The notes: a model not told the origin generated them from the letters alone. Counted from the first letter of the stretch, positions 41,501 to 50,531 are shown. The stretch is 64,000 nt of DNA from Mycobacterium saskatchewanense (GCF_010729105.1 NZ_AP022573.1:3410001-3474000), one strand, 5' to 3'. Numbers and translations: made by a program.

Positions 41501-41519
41501 TATGTCAATATTGACAAAA
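41501..41519. promoter_or_regulatory. Putative TetR operator in the tetR/DUF2834 divergent promoter
   Basis: TGTCAATATTGACA (41503-41516) is a perfect 14-bp palindrome, extended as TTATGTCA-ATAT-TGACAAAA (41500-41519) with one mismatch. It shares the TTTTGTCA-N4-TGACAAAA consensus with the site at 40841-40860. Confidence 0.7.
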
Positions 41520-41546
41520 CTTGGCGCAGCAGGCCAGACTGCGGCC

Positions 41547-42032
41547 ATGGTGTCGCTCCTCATCCACGCAGTTCTCGGCCTTTCCGTCATCGGATGGATC
41601 GTCGCGTCGAATCAGAAGGTGTTCGCCCGTCCGGCCGGCGGACCGCTGTTCTCGCCCCTGGAGGGCGTGTATTACGTGGTCGGTATCGCGTCGGTGGTGC
41701 TGGGCTGGTACTTCAACGTCACCTATGTACACGAGTACTCGCACGGATCTACCAATCCGCTGTGGGGCGAACACGGCAGCTGGGCCGAGTACATCCGGCT
41801 GATGTTCACCAACCCGGCCGCGGACTCCGCCAGTCAGGACTACACGATCGCGAATGTGATTCTGCTGCCGCTGTTTACGATCGTGGACGGCTATCGCCGC
41901 GGGCTGAAGCACCCGTGGCTGTACTTCGTGTCCAGCCTGTTCACCAGCTTCGCGTTCGCCTTCGCCTTCTACTTCGCGACCATCGAGCGGCAGCGCCGGC
42001 ACCAGCAGGCCCGCGAGACGGTGGACGCCTAG
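41547..42032 (+). CDS. DUF2834 membrane protein (Rv3831-like)
   Basis: A 161-residue protein with about four hydrophobic helices: VSLLIHAVLGLSVIGWIVAS, GVYYVVGIASVVLGWYFNV, YTIANVILLPLFTIVDGY and WLYFVSSLFTSFAFAFAFYF. This is the layout of DUF2834, of unknown role. ATG 41547 is preferred: the earlier in-frame ATG 41502 lies inside the operator palindrome. It is divergent from tetR and its stop overlaps that of the convergent methyltransferase by two bases within a CTAG. Confidence 0.78.
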   Translation: MVSLLIHAVLGLSVIGWIVASNQKVFARPAGGPLFSPLEGVYYVVGIASVVLGWYFNVTYVHEYSHGSTNPLWGEHGSWAEYIRLMFTNPAADSASQDYTIANVILLPLFTIVDGYRRGLKHPWLYFVSSLFTSFAFAFAFYFATIERQRRHQQARETVDA

Positions 42033-42616
42033 CCGATCATCCCGTCACGCCCCGGTTTGACGGCCCGCCACTTCTGCTGGCCACCGCGCACCTCAACCCG
42101 GATGTCGGCGAACCCTGCGGCCTGTAGGCGGGCGGGAAGGTCTTTCGGGGCAACGGGGTTGTAGGTGTCCGCGACGTGCAACAGCCGAAACGCCCACGAC
42201 GGCACGCCGTCGCTGCCGGCGAACGCGCCCCCCGGCTCCAGCACCCTGAACGCCTCGGCGAACAGCCGGTCCTGCAGCTGTGCGCTCGGGACGTGGTGCA
42301 GCATCGTGAAACAAACCACCGACGAGAAGTGGTCGCCGGGTAGGCCGGTCGCGCTGCCGTCGCCGTGGACGATGCGCGCCCGTTCGCCGTAGCGGCGCTC
42401 CAGGCGATCGGCCATCGCCGCGTCGACCTCCACAGCGGTCAGCGAGCCGGCCCGGTCGATCAGGGCCCGCAGTGTCGCACCATAGCCCGGCCCGAGTTCC
42501 AGTGTGCGGGCGCCTAATTGGACCTCGTCCAACGCCCACGGCAGCAGCTGACCGGCCACCGTTTCCGCCCATCCCGTCGAGCTGCAGCGGAGCCGGTGCA
42601 CAAGGTTCATTGCCAT
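42029..42616 (-). CDS. Class I SAM-dependent methyltransferase (Rv3832c-like)
   Basis: A 195-residue methyltransferase. Motif I is TLELGPGYGATLRALI, the acidic residue that binds the ribose is in LTAVEVDAAM, and motif II/III lies around FSSVVCFTMLHHVPS and LEPGGAFAGSD. The target is not recognisable; it looks like small-molecule enzymes of the Methyltransf_11 group. ATG 42616 or 42610 both fit (MAMNLVHRL); the longer ORF start is less likely. It is divergent from the AraC gene by roughly 55 bp, hinting that AraC controls it. Confidence 0.87.
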   Translation of the reverse strand: MAMNLVHRLRCSSTGWAETVAGQLLPWALDEVQLGARTLELGPGYGATLRALIDRAGSLTAVEVDAAMADRLERRYGERARIVHGDGSATGLPGDHFSSVVCFTMLHHVPSAQLQDRLFAEAFRVLEPGGAFAGSDGVPSWAFRLLHVADTYNPVAPKDLPARLQAAGFADIRVEVRGGQQKWRAVKPGRDGMIG

Positions 42617-42671
42617 AGCGGTCACGTTAGGCGGCCACGGCATGGGTCGGCTTTCGATATTCTGCCGAGTT

Positions 42672-43418
42672 ATGTCGGGATTCCGCCACCACGGGCCGGC
42701 GACCTCGTCGCTCGCGCTGGCGCCTGGCGCGCGGATCGAGCGGCACCGGCATCCGATGCACCAGATCGTCTACCCGTCCTCGGGTGCGGTCTCGGTAACC
42801 ACCCCGGCGGGAACCTGGATCACGCCGGCGAATCGGGCGATCTGGATACCGGCGGGCTGCTGGCACGAACATGAGTTCCACGGCCGCACGCAGTTTCACG
42901 GCGTGGCACTCAATCCCGGCCGTTACCGGCGCGGCCCGGCAGTGCCGGCGGTGCTGGCGGTCAGCCCTTTGCTGCGCGAACTCATCATCGCGTGCTCGCA
43001 GACCGGCGCAACCGACACCGCCGAGCACCACCGCATGCTGGCCGTGCTGCACGACCAGGTGCAGATGGCAGGCGACGGGGAGCCGCTGTGGGTTCCCACC
43101 CCCGTCGACCGCCGGCTGCGGCAGGCCTGCGCACTGATCGCCGACACCCTGGCCGAGCCGTTGACGGTGCAGCAGATCGGCCTCCGGATCGGCGTCGGCC
43201 AGCGCACCCTGAGCCGCCTGTTTCGCGACCAGCTGGGAATGACGTTCCCCCAATGGCGCACCCAACTCCGCCTCCAGCGCGCCCTCGTCCTGCTGGCGGA
43301 GCGCCGCGACGTCACCTCAGTGGCGTCCGAATGCGGTTGGGCCACACCGAGCGCCTTCATCGACACCTATCGGCGGGCCTTCGGCCACACCCCCGGCCGG
43401 CTGACGAAGGTGCTCTAA
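42672..43418 (+). CDS. AraC-family transcriptional regulator (Rv3833-like)
   Basis: About 248 residues: an N-terminal cupin-type sensing domain (HRHPMHQIVYPSSGAVSVTT, WIPAGCWHEHEFHG) and a C-terminal double HTH. The second HTH is typical: DVTSVASECGWATPSAFIDTYRRAFGHTPGR. ATG 42672 starts at the conserved MSGFRHHG; an in-frame ATG at 42642 would add ten residues and cannot be ruled out. It lies opposite the methyltransferase across a short gap. The ligand is unknown. Confidence 0.87.
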   Translation: MSGFRHHGPATSSLALAPGARIERHRHPMHQIVYPSSGAVSVTTPAGTWITPANRAIWIPAGCWHEHEFHGRTQFHGVALNPGRYRRGPAVPAVLAVSPLLRELIIACSQTGATDTAEHHRMLAVLHDQVQMAGDGEPLWVPTPVDRRLRQACALIADTLAEPLTVQQIGLRIGVGQRTLSRLFRDQLGMTFPQWRTQLRLQRALVLLAERRDVTSVASECGWATPSAFIDTYRRAFGHTPGRLTKVL

Positions 43419-43424
43419 ACAGTG

Positions 43425-43469
43425 GTGGCGATCCGCCGCGCCCGGCTACACGGCGCTCGCGATCGCCAC
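43425..43469. terminator. Bidirectional hairpin between araC and serS stops
   Basis: GTGGCGATC (43425-43433) pairs with GATCGCCAC (43461-43469) across a GC-rich loop. It fills the gap between the convergent stops and could serve both genes. Confidence 0.45.
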
Positions 43470-44728
43470 TAGCTGACGGGCTCGAGGAGCTCGGTGCCCA
43501 CGAAGGGGACCAGCGCCGCGGGCACCCGCACGCTGCCGTCGGGCTGCTGGTGGTTCTCCAGGATGGCCACCAGCCACCGGGTGGTGCCCAGCGTCCCGTT
43601 GAGCGTGGCCGCCGTCTGAGGCTTGCCATTGTCGTCGCGATAGCGCGTCGAGAGCCGGCGCGCCTGGAACGTCGTGCAATTCGACGTCGACGTCAGCTCG
43701 CGGTAGGTGCCCTGCGTGGGAACCCATGCCTCGCAGTCGAATTTGCGGGCGGCCGAGGAGCCCAGGTCGCCCGCGGCCACGTCGATGACGCGATACGGCA
43801 CCTCGATGCGGGCCAGCATGTCGCGCTGCCAGCCCAGCAGCCGGCCGTGTTCGGCTTCGGCGTCGGCGGGCGTGCAGTAGACGAACCCCTCCACCTTGTC
43901 GAACTGGTGCACCCGGATGATGCCTCGGGTGTCCTTGCCGTAGCTACCCGCCTCGCGGCGGAAGCACGACGACCAGCCCGCGTAGCGCAATGGACCGGCC
44001 GACAGGTCGAGGATCTCGTCGGAGTGGTAGCCGGCGAGCGGCACCTCGGAAGTGCCGACCAGGTACAGGTCGTCGGCCTCCACCCGGTAGATCTCGTCCG
44101 CGTGAGCGCCCAGGAATCCCGTGCCGGCCATCACCTCGGGGCGCACCAGCACCGGCGGGATCATCGGGATGAAGCCGTTCTCGACGGCCAGCCGCAGGGC
44201 CAGCTGCAGCAGGCCGAGCTGCAGCAGCGCGCCCCGTCCGGTGAGGAAGTAGAAGCGCGAGCCGGAGACCTTTGCGCCGCGCTGCATGTCGATGAGCCCC
44301 AGCGCCTCCCCGAGTTCGAGGTGGTCTTTCGGCTCGTCGAGCCGCGGGGGCTCGCCGACCGTGTCGAGGACGCGGTAGTCGTCCTCCCCGCCGGCCGGCA
44401 CGCCGTCGATGACGACGTTGGATATCGCCATGTGCGCCGCCGTGAACGCCGCCTCGGCGTCGCTCTGGGCGCTCTCGGCGGCCTTCACCTGCTCGGCGAG
44501 CTCCTTGGCCCGCGCCAGCCTGGCGGGGCGCTCCTCGGGCGCAGCGGCCCCGACGGCCTTGCTGGCGGCTTTCTGCTCGGCGCGCAACGTGTCGGCGGAC
44601 GAGATCGCGGCGCGGCGGGCGGCGTCGGCCTCCAGCAGGGCGTCGACCAGCGCCGGGTCCTCTCCGCGGCTGAGCTGGGAACGGCGGACGGCATCGGGGT
44701 CTTCCCGGAGCAGCTTCAGGTCGATCAC
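43469..44728 (-). CDS. serS: Seryl-tRNA synthetase
   Basis: A 419-residue class II aminoacyl-tRNA synthetase, the length of Rv3834c. It charges tRNA-Ser (and tRNA-Sec where present). The N-terminal coiled-coil arm is visible at about 30-100 ([24 protein letters not shown] to [21 protein letters not shown]). Motif 2 is [26 protein letters not shown], and motif 3 lies around [19 protein letters not shown], where the usual GSGLAVGR is changed to GTLGTTR as in other mycobacteria. GTG 44728 gives the standard [18 protein letters not shown]. Confidence 0.97.
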   Translation of the reverse strand: MIDLKLLREDPDAVRRSQLSRGEDPALVDALLEADAARRAAISSADTLRAEQKAASKAVGAAAPEERPARLARAKELAEQVKAAESAQSDAEAAFTAAHMAISNVVIDGVPAGGEDDYRVLDTVGEPPRLDEPKDHLELGEALGLIDMQRGAKVSGSRFYFLTGRGALLQLGLLQLALRLAVENGFIPMIPPVLVRPEVMAGTGFLGAHADEIYRVEADDLYLVGTSEVPLAGYHSDEILDLSAGPLRYAGWSSCFRREAGSYGKDTRGIIRVHQFDKVEGFVYCTPADAEAEHGRLLGWQRDMLARIEVPYRVIDVAAGDLGSSAARKFDCEAWVPTQGTYRELTSTSNCTTFQARRLSTRYRDDNGKPQTAATLNGTLGTTRWLVAILENHQQPDGSVRVPAALVPFVGTELLEPVS

Positions 44729-44849
44729 GGCCCTGAGACTACTTTCGGCGCTGCGGCGCGGCGTCGGCAGCTTCCCCCGTCCATGATCCCAGGACACACA
44801 TCTGCAACATTTGTCACAGCTCTTAGCTGGCCCTGTCAGAATGGAGCCG

Positions 44850-46199
44850 ATGACCCAAGCGCCCGAGACGGAAGTTTCCGAAGCCAGCGCGCCCGCCTTT
44901 TCCGGAGAGCGAGCGGAGCAGCCGGCCGGCTTCCAGTGGTCGCACAGTTTGCAGGCGAGGGCGACGCGGCGGGCGCTGCTGCTGACCGCGCTCGGGGGAC
45001 TGCTGATCGCCGGGCTGGTCACCGCGATCCCGGTCGGTGGCACCGGCCCGGGGCGGCTGGCCGGCTACCTCGACAGCAACCCCGTGCCCACCACCGGCAC
45101 CAAGAGCGACGCCGCCCTGAACCGGGCCACCAGCGGCGAATGCCTGATGTGGCCGGACGCGACCCCCGAGTCGGCCCGCATCGTCAACTGCGCGGACGAC
45201 CACAAGTTCGAGGTGGCCGAGTCGATCGACATGCGAACGTTCCCGGGCTCGGAGTACGGGCCCAACGCCGCTCCCCCCTCGCCCGCCCGCATTCAACAGA
45301 TCACCCAGGAGCAGTGCGAGACCGCCGTCCGCAGCTACCTCGGCCCCAAGTTCGATCCCAACAGCAAGTTCACCGTCAGCCTGTTGTGGCCCGGCGACCG
45401 GGCGTGGCGCCAGTCGGGCGACCGTCGCATGCTGTGCGGGCTGCAGATGCCCGGCACCAACAACCAGCAGCAGGCGTTCAAGGGCAAGGTCGCCGACGTC
45501 GACCAGTCCAAAATCTGGCCGTCGGGCACCTGCCTGGGCATCGATCCGACTACCAATCAGCCGGTCGACGTGCCGGTCGACTGTGCGGCCCCGCACGCCA
45601 TGGAGGTGACCGGCACGGTCAACCTGGCGGAGCGGTTTCCCGGGGCCCTGCCGGCCGAGCCCGAGCAGGACGGGTTCATCAAGGATGCGTGCACGAAGAT
45701 GACGGACGCCTACCTCGCGCCCGTCAAGTTGCGCACCACGACCCTGACGCTGATCTACCCGACCGTCTCGCTGGCCAGCTGGACCGCGGGTAGCCGGGAG
45801 GTCGCGTGCAGCATCGGCGCGACCCTGGGCAACGGCGGCTGGGCGACCCTGGTCAACAGCGCCAGGGGCCAGCTGCTGATCAACGGTCAGCCGCCGGTAC
45901 CGCCGCCGGACATCCCCGAGGAGCGGCTCACTCTGCCGCCCGTCCCCCTGCAGATTCCCGCTCAGCCGCCGGCCAGTCAGCCCAGCGCCCCGCCGCCTAT
46001 CCCGCCGAACAACCAGCACCTCCCGGGACAGCAGCCGGCCCCGCAAGTCCCGCAGCAGCCCGCCTCGCCGCTCCCGGCTTCGCAGGCGCCGCCTCAGGAG
46101 GCGCCGCCCCCGGGGGACGGCGCCGCCCCGCCCCCGGACGGAGGAGCGCCGCCGGCCAATCCTGCGCCCGAGGCACCGCAGCCCGCCCCGGGTGGCTAG
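44850..46199 (+). CDS. Membrane-anchored septum-formation-domain protein (Rv3835-like)
   Basis: 449 residues, the same as Rv3835. A membrane helix at about 45-65 ([21 protein letters not shown]) precedes an exported part with two copies of the septum-formation-type domain: [30 protein letters not shown] and [12 protein letters not shown]...[15 protein letters not shown], each with the conserved Cys pair and the xxH(x)xEV segment. The last 120 residues are a Pro/Gln/Ala-rich tail, probably unstructured wall-spanning sequence. ATG 44850 is chosen over 44841 as it has a GGAG site five bases upstream. It is followed 3 bp later by a zincin gene. Confidence 0.88.
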   Translation: MTQAPETEVSEASAPAFSGERAEQPAGFQWSHSLQARATRRALLLTALGGLLIAGLVTAIPVGGTGPGRLAGYLDSNPVPTTGTKSDAALNRATSGECLMWPDATPESARIVNCADDHKFEVAESIDMRTFPGSEYGPNAAPPSPARIQQITQEQCETAVRSYLGPKFDPNSKFTVSLLWPGDRAWRQSGDRRMLCGLQMPGTNNQQQAFKGKVADVDQSKIWPSGTCLGIDPTTNQPVDVPVDCAAPHAMEVTGTVNLAERFPGALPAEPEQDGFIKDACTKMTDAYLAPVKLRTTTLTLIYPTVSLASWTAGSREVACSIGATLGNGGWATLVNSARGQLLINGQPPVPPPDIPEERLTLPPVPLQIPAQPPASQPSAPPPIPPNNQHLPGQQPAPQVPQQPASPLPASQAPPQEAPPPGDGAAPPPDGGAPPANPAPEAPQPAPGG

Positions 46200-46202
46200 C
46201 CG

Positions 46203-46553
46203 GTGTCCGTGCGGATGGACCCGCAGCGGTTCGACGAGTTGGTCTCCGACGCCCTCGACCTGATCCCACGCGAGCTGGCGGCGGCGATGGACAACGTTGT
46301 CATCCTGGTCGAGGACCGCCACCCGGAGGACCCCGAACTGCTAGGGCTCTACGAGGGCGTGGCGCTGACCGAACGCGACTCCGAATACTCCGGATACCTG
46401 CCGGACGCCATCACGATCTACCGCGAGGCACTGCTGGACGTCTGCGGCTCCGACGACGACGTCGTCGAGGAGGTCGCGATAACGGTGATCCACGAGATCG
46501 CCCACCATTTCGGCATCGATGACGACCGGCTGGCGGAGCTGGGCTGGGCCTGA
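46203..46553 (+). CDS. Minimal metallopeptidase of the zincin fold (Rv3836-like)
   Basis: A 116-residue protein with the zinc-binding HEIAHHFGIDDDRL motif (HExxHxxGxxD) near its C-terminus, which identifies the minimal MMP-like/possible zinc metallopeptidase family. There is no signal peptide, so it acts in the cytosol. It starts (GTG 46203) 3 bp after the septum-domain gene stop, implying one transcript and possibly related roles. In-frame starts at 46209 and 46215 are also possible. The substrate is unknown. Confidence 0.85.
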   Translation: MSVRMDPQRFDELVSDALDLIPRELAAAMDNVVILVEDRHPEDPELLGLYEGVALTERDSEYSGYLPDAITIYREALLDVCGSDDDVVEEVAITVIHEIAHHFGIDDDRLAELGWA

Positions 46554-46600
46554 CGGCGCGGCAGCTGCGAATTGTCGGCGCCCGGTGCTATGAACGGCTT

Positions 46601-46795
46601 ATGAGCGCTGACTGCCGCGACTGCCAGGCGGGCCTAGACCACTGTCACGGCACCATCATTCGCCATTCACTGCGCCGCTGGGAGTGCACCGAACCCGACT
46701 GCGCCAGCCCCGAACTGGTCGCGCACACCTTCGTCATCGACTGCGACGCCGTGGGCTGCGGTCACTGTGTGGAGTCGATCCGCCTGGCCGTCTGA
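46601..46795 (+). CDS. Small cysteine-rich protein, probable zinc-binding
   Basis: A 64-residue protein not recognised by name. It has eight Cys and several His in a regular layout: CRDC, DHCHGT, WECTEPDCASPE, DCDAVGCGHCVES. The CxxC pairs suggest one or two zinc sites, as in small treble-clef or ribbon proteins. ATG 46601 lies 47 bp after the zincin gene, and the stop is 7 bp from the convergent phosphoglycerate-mutase-like gene. Codon use with G/C in the third position is like its neighbours, which supports its being real. Confidence 0.68.
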   Translation: MSADCRDCQAGLDHCHGTIIRHSLRRWECTEPDCASPELVAHTFVIDCDAVGCGHCVESIRLAV

Positions 46796-46802
46796 CCGGA
46801 CG

Positions 46803-47498
46803 TCACCCCATCGGATCGGTGCCGGAGCGCACCGCGTCCGCGACCGGGGAGGCGGTTACCCCCGGGGCCTCGGGGTAGAACGGCGGCGTCAACGACCCCC
46901 AGCGCACGCAACTCCACCGCCCGTCGGTGATCGGAGCGAGCGCCACAGATTGGGCGTTGTCGAGATGGTTGTCCAGCGCGAAGTCGGCGTCGACCCCGGC
47001 GAGCACCGCGGCCGCCAGCCGGATCGCCGCGCCATGGCTGACCACGACGATGTCTCCATCCCAGTCGTCGTTGTCGAGGTAGCGCATGCGCAGGTCGGTC
47101 AGCACCGGCACGTAGCGATCCAACAGATCGTTGGCAGTCTCTCCGCCGGGCAGCGGGATGTCGAGTTCGCCGCGGTGCCAGCGCTCGTAGGTCGCGTTGA
47201 ACTCGGCCACGGCATCGTCGTCGTTGCGGTTCTCCAGCTCACCGACCTGCACCTCGTGAATGCCAGCCACCTCGACGGCGGTAACCGCGAGCTCGGCGCC
47301 GATCACCGCGGCCGTCTGCGAGGCGCGGGTGGCGATCGAATGGGCCAGCAACGCGGGCCGCCCCGAACCGCGCGCGAACGCCCTGGCCTGGTCACGGCCC
47401 AGCGGCGTGAGTTCCGCGCCGGGCGGCCGGGTGTCCAGCCGGCGCTCGACGTTGCCGTAGGACTGGCCGTGGCGCAACAGCACCAGCCGCCCGCTCAC
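46803..47498 (-). CDS. Histidine phosphatase / phosphoglycerate mutase-like protein (Rv3837c-like)
   Basis: A 231-residue protein of histidine phosphatase branch 1. The phospho-accepting His is in LVLLRHGQSYGNVERRLDTRPPG, and the second catalytic His is in VVVSHGAAIRLAA. Such proteins are cofactor-dependent mutases or, more often in bacteria, phosphatases; the short loop here favours a phosphatase. GTG 47498 overlaps the pheA stop (GTGA), so it is translated together with prephenate dehydratase. The physiological substrate is not known. Confidence 0.9.
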   Translation of the reverse strand: MSGRLVLLRHGQSYGNVERRLDTRPPGAELTPLGRDQARAFARGSGRPALLAHSIATRASQTAAVIGAELAVTAVEVAGIHEVQVGELENRNDDDAVAEFNATYERWHRGELDIPLPGGETANDLLDRYVPVLTDLRMRYLDNDDWDGDIVVVSHGAAIRLAAAVLAGVDADFALDNHLDNAQSVALAPITDGRWSCVRWGSLTPPFYPEAPGVTASPVADAVRSGTDPMG

Positions 47499-48439
47499 GG
47501 CTCGAACCTCTGCTCGGGCTTGCCCTCCCGCAGCTGCGTCAACCACCGGGACGCCTCGTCGGACGGCGGCGGCAGCACTCCGGCGGCCGAGCCCGTTGGC
47601 CAGGAACCCAGGTATCGCACGTCGGCACAACGACGGTGGAGCGCCTTGAGTGCCTCGGCGACGGCGCCGTCATCGAGGTGGCCGACGCAGTCGGCGAAGA
47701 ACACGTAGGTGCCGAGCCCCGTTCTGGTCGGTCGTGACTCGATCCGGGTCAGATCGATGCCGCGGATGCCAAACTCGGCAAGGGCGGCCACCAGCGCGCC
47801 CGGGCTGTTGTCGATCCGCAGCACCACCGACGTCCGATCGGTGCCGGTGCGCGGCGGCGGCGGCCCCGGCGGCCCGATCAAGACGAAGCGGGTGCGCGCA
47901 TTCGGCTCGTCGACGACGCCGTCGGCCAGGACGGGCAGGCCCCACCGGGTCGCGGCCAGCGGCGAGGTCACCGCGGCGTCGGCGTGCCCGTCGGCCACCT
48001 GCCGCGCGGCGTCGGCATTCGAGTACGCCGGCCGCAGCTCGGCGCCGGGCAGCTCGGCGGCGAGCCACTGCCGCACCTGGGCCACCGCCACCGGGAAGGC
48101 GGCCAACGTGCGCACGTCCCGCGCGTCGCAGCCGGGTCTGATCACGATGCTGAACGCCACATCGAGCGTCGTCTCGGCGAACACCTGCAGCGACGAGCCG
48201 ATCGCCAGGCTGTCCAGCGTCGGCGTCACGGATCCGTCGATGGAGTTTTCGATCGGGACGCACGCGTAGTCGGCGCCACCGTCACGCACGGCGTCCAGCG
48301 CCGCCGGCGTGCTGTCGATCGGCAACTTCCGAACCTCCGCGTCGCGACCCTGTTCGGGGACCAGGCCGGCGGCCGCGATATGCATCAGCGCCGCCTCGGT
48401 GAAGGTCCCCTCCGGACCGAGATAAGCGATGCGGATCAC
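47495..48439 (-). CDS. pheA: Prephenate dehydratase
   Basis: A 314-residue monofunctional enzyme converting prephenate to phenylpyruvate for phenylalanine synthesis. The catalytic domain (1-190) has YLGPEGTFTEAAL, CVPIENSIDGSVTPTLDSL and the two-lobed AVAQVRQWLA region, with the substrate-contacting AAVTSPLAA. The ACT domain follows: TSVVLRIDNSPGALVAALAEFGIRGIDLTRIESRPTRTGLGTYVFFAD, with the ESRP motif that binds phenylalanine for feedback control. It matches Rv3838c in size. It is divergent from the iron-regulated gene to its right, with 91 bp between starts. Confidence 0.95.
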   Translation of the reverse strand: MIRIAYLGPEGTFTEAALMHIAAAGLVPEQGRDAEVRKLPIDSTPAALDAVRDGGADYACVPIENSIDGSVTPTLDSLAIGSSLQVFAETTLDVAFSIVIRPGCDARDVRTLAAFPVAVAQVRQWLAAELPGAELRPAYSNADAARQVADGHADAAVTSPLAATRWGLPVLADGVVDEPNARTRFVLIGPPGPPPPRTGTDRTSVVLRIDNSPGALVAALAEFGIRGIDLTRIESRPTRTGLGTYVFFADCVGHLDDGAVAEALKALHRRCADVRYLGSWPTGSAAGVLPPPSDEASRWLTQLREGKPEQRFEP

Positions 48440-48497
48440 GCCCCAACCCTAATGGCGCGTCGCGCGGAACACTCCTTGCGCCATCCCCAGACCTGAG

Positions 48498-48516
48498 TTA
48501 ACTTAGGCTTGCCTAA
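48498..48516 (+). promoter_or_regulatory. IdeR iron box
   Basis: TTAACTTAGGCTTGCCTAA matches 15 of 19 positions of the mycobacterial iron box TTAGGTTAGGCTAACCTAA. It ends 14 bp before the start of the DUF2470 gene, overlapping its probable promoter. In M. tuberculosis Rv3839 is known to be IdeR-repressed. Confidence 0.8.
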
Positions 48517-48530
48517 CTAGAGGAGGATCG

Positions 48531-49307
48531 TTGCCCCCGCTGCCCCACTCCGCGCCGACGACGGCCGAACGCATCCGCAGCGCCTGCGCCCGGGCCGGTG
48601 GAGCGCTCCTTGCCATCGAGCGGGAGGACCCCGTCGCCCTGCCCCTGCATCACCTCCTGGACGACGGATCGTTCGCCCTCGCGTTGCCGGTGCAGCACTC
48701 GCCCGGGACCTCCGGCTCCCAGGCACTGCTCGAGCTCACCGATTACGCGCCGCTCCCGCTGCGCGAGCCGGTCCGCTCATTGGTGTGGGTGCGCGGCAGA
48801 GTGCACGAGGTCCCGGCCGGTGCGGTGCCACCGCTGCTGGACCACATCGCCAGCCGGTGCCCGAACCCCGCGTTGCTTCAGGTCCAGACGCCACAGTCGG
48901 TCGGGTCCGGGGGAGAGCCGCGCTATGCGCTGCTGCGGATGGACATCGCGTCGGTCGTCGTCACCGACGCCACCGGCGCCGAGCCCGTTGACGTCGCCGA
49001 CCTGCTGGCGGCGCGGCCCGACCCGTTCTGTGAGATCGAGTCGACGCTGCTGTGGCACCTCGACACTGCCCACAACGACATCGTGACGCGGTTGGTGTCC
49101 CGGCTGCCCCCGCAGCTGCGGCGCGGGCAGGTCCGCCCGCTCGGGATCGACCGCTACGGCATGCGCTTCCGCGTGGAGCGCCACGACGGCGACCACGACG
49201 TGCGGTTGCCGTTCCACAAACCGGTGTCGGACATGGCCGGGCTGAGGCAAGCCATCCGCGTGCTGATGGGCTGCCCCTTCATCAACGGGTTGCGGGCCCG
49301 CCGCTAG
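48531..49307 (+). CDS. Iron-regulated DUF2470 protein (Rv3839-like)
   Basis: A 258-residue cytosolic protein, the length of Rv3839. The N-terminal half resembles the split-barrel FMN/heme-binding fold (ALPVQHSPGTSGSQALLELTDYAPLPLREPVRSLVWVRGRV), and the C-terminal half is a DUF2470-type domain (LLWHLDTAHNDIVTRL, GIDRYGMRFRVERHDGDHDVRLPF). DUF2470 occurs in heme-oxygenase-like HugZ proteins, so a heme or iron role is likely. TTG 48531 is preceded by a strong AGGAGG site at 48520-48526 and by the iron box, which supports this start and low-iron induction. Confidence 0.87.
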   Translation: MPPLPHSAPTTAERIRSACARAGGALLAIEREDPVALPLHHLLDDGSFALALPVQHSPGTSGSQALLELTDYAPLPLREPVRSLVWVRGRVHEVPAGAVPPLLDHIASRCPNPALLQVQTPQSVGSGGEPRYALLRMDIASVVVTDATGAEPVDVADLLAARPDPFCEIESTLLWHLDTAHNDIVTRLVSRLPPQLRRGQVRPLGIDRYGMRFRVERHDGDHDVRLPFHKPVSDMAGLRQAIRVLMGCPFINGLRARR

Positions 49308-49328
49308 CCGATACCCTAAGTTGAGCGG

Positions 49329-50531
49329 GTGAACGGCGACCGAACTCCGGAACGCCGACAGCCTCGGAGACCGGTCGGGCCGCCCGTCGCCCGCCGGGAA
49401 CCCTCGCAGGTGATCCGCCGCGAGGCCGCCCCTCCTCCCGACGCCCGCACGATGCCGCTGCGCCGACCTGCTGCCCCCCGGCCGCCGGCACCCCCTCGGC
49501 AGGCCCGCCCGTCGACGCGGCCGGCTCCCCCACCCCCGCCCGTGGCGCCGATGGCGCGCCGGACCCGCGGCATCCGACGCTGGTTGCGTGCGGCGGCGGC
49601 CGTGGTGCTGATCGGAGCGCTGCTCGCCGCGGCGGGCCTCGTCGGCGGCGGTTTGTGGTTCGACACGGCATTGCACCGCGAAGCGGTGCTGACCGACTAC
49701 CCGGACCGGCCGGGGCCCGGACGTGGGACCAACTGGCTGCTCGTCGGCTCCGACAGTCGCCAGGGCCTGACCGCCGAGCAGCAGCGCGACCTGGCCACCG
49801 GCGGTGACATCGGGAACGGTCGCACCGACTCGATCCTGCTGGTGCACGTCCCGGAATTCTGGTCCGGCACGCCGCCGACGATGGTGTCGATCCCGCGCGA
49901 CTCCTACGTACCGATCCCGGGGTATGGCAAGGACAAGATCAACTCCGCGTTCTCGGCGGGCGGGGGCGCCCTGCTCACCCAGACGGTGGAGCAGGCCACC
50001 GGATTGCGCCTCGACCACTACGCCGAAATCGGGTTCGGCGGCTTCGCCGGCCTGGTGGATGCGCTCGGCGGGGTGACGGTGTGCCCGACGCAGGCGCTGC
50101 ACGACCCGTTGGCCGGCATCGCCCTGCCGGCCGGTTGCCAGCAAGTAAACGGCCGCGACGCGCTCGGCTTCGTCCGGACACGCGACACCCCGCGGGCCGA
50201 CCTCGACCGGATGGTGCACCAGCGGGAGTTCATGTCGGCGCTGTTGCACCGGGCCACCAGCCCCGCGGTGTACCTCAACCCGTGGCGCTGGTACACGGCG
50301 CCGCGGGCCGCCGCCGGCGCCCTGACCGTCGACCGCGGCGACCACGTCTGGGATCTGGCCCGCCTGGGGTGGGCGCTGCGCGGGTCGAAGAAGGCGATGA
50401 CGGTCCCGATCGGCGAATTCACCAGCAGCGACGCCGGGTCGGTGGTGGTGTGGAACCACGACGAAGCCGCCAAGTTGTTCGAAGCGCTATCCTCCGACGG
50501 CCCCGTGCCCGCCCCGGACGAGGCGCAATAG
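49329..50531 (+). CDS. LytR-CpsA-Psr (LCP) family wall polymer ligase
   Basis: A 400-residue membrane-anchored LCP protein. The N-terminal 75 residues are Pro/Arg-rich and cytosolic, then a helix (WLRAAAAVVLIGALLAAAGLVGGGLWF). The exported LCP domain has NWLLVGSDSR, GRTDSILLVHV, TMVSIPRDSYVPIPG, KINSAFSAGGGALLTQTVEQATGLRLDHYAEIGFGGFAGLVDALGGV and LGFVRTRDTPRADLDRMVHQ, which include the conserved Arg and Asp residues that bind the pyrophosphate-linked lipid. LCP enzymes join arabinogalactan to peptidoglycan. In M. tuberculosis the gene at this place (Rv3840) is only about 137 codons; this one is complete. GTG 49329 starts 21 bp after the iron-regulated gene. Confidence 0.9.
   Translation: MNGDRTPERRQPRRPVGPPVARREPSQVIRREAAPPPDARTMPLRRPAAPRPPAPPRQARPSTRPAPPPPPVAPMARRTRGIRRWLRAAAAVVLIGALLAAAGLVGGGLWFDTALHREAVLTDYPDRPGPGRGTNWLLVGSDSRQGLTAEQQRDLATGGDIGNGRTDSILLVHVPEFWSGTPPTMVSIPRDSYVPIPGYGKDKINSAFSAGGGALLTQTVEQATGLRLDHYAEIGFGGFAGLVDALGGVTVCPTQALHDPLAGIALPAGCQQVNGRDALGFVRTRDTPRADLDRMVHQREFMSALLHRATSPAVYLNPWRWYTAPRAAAGALTVDRGDHVWDLARLGWALRGSKKAMTVPIGEFTSSDAGSVVVWNHDEAAKLFEALSSDGPVPAPDEAQ

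Noticed and set aside
42867..42878. GAACATGAGTTC, a match to the core of a LexA box
   Set aside because: It lies inside the araC coding sequence (WHEHEF segment) and lacks the flanking bases of the mycobacterial consensus.
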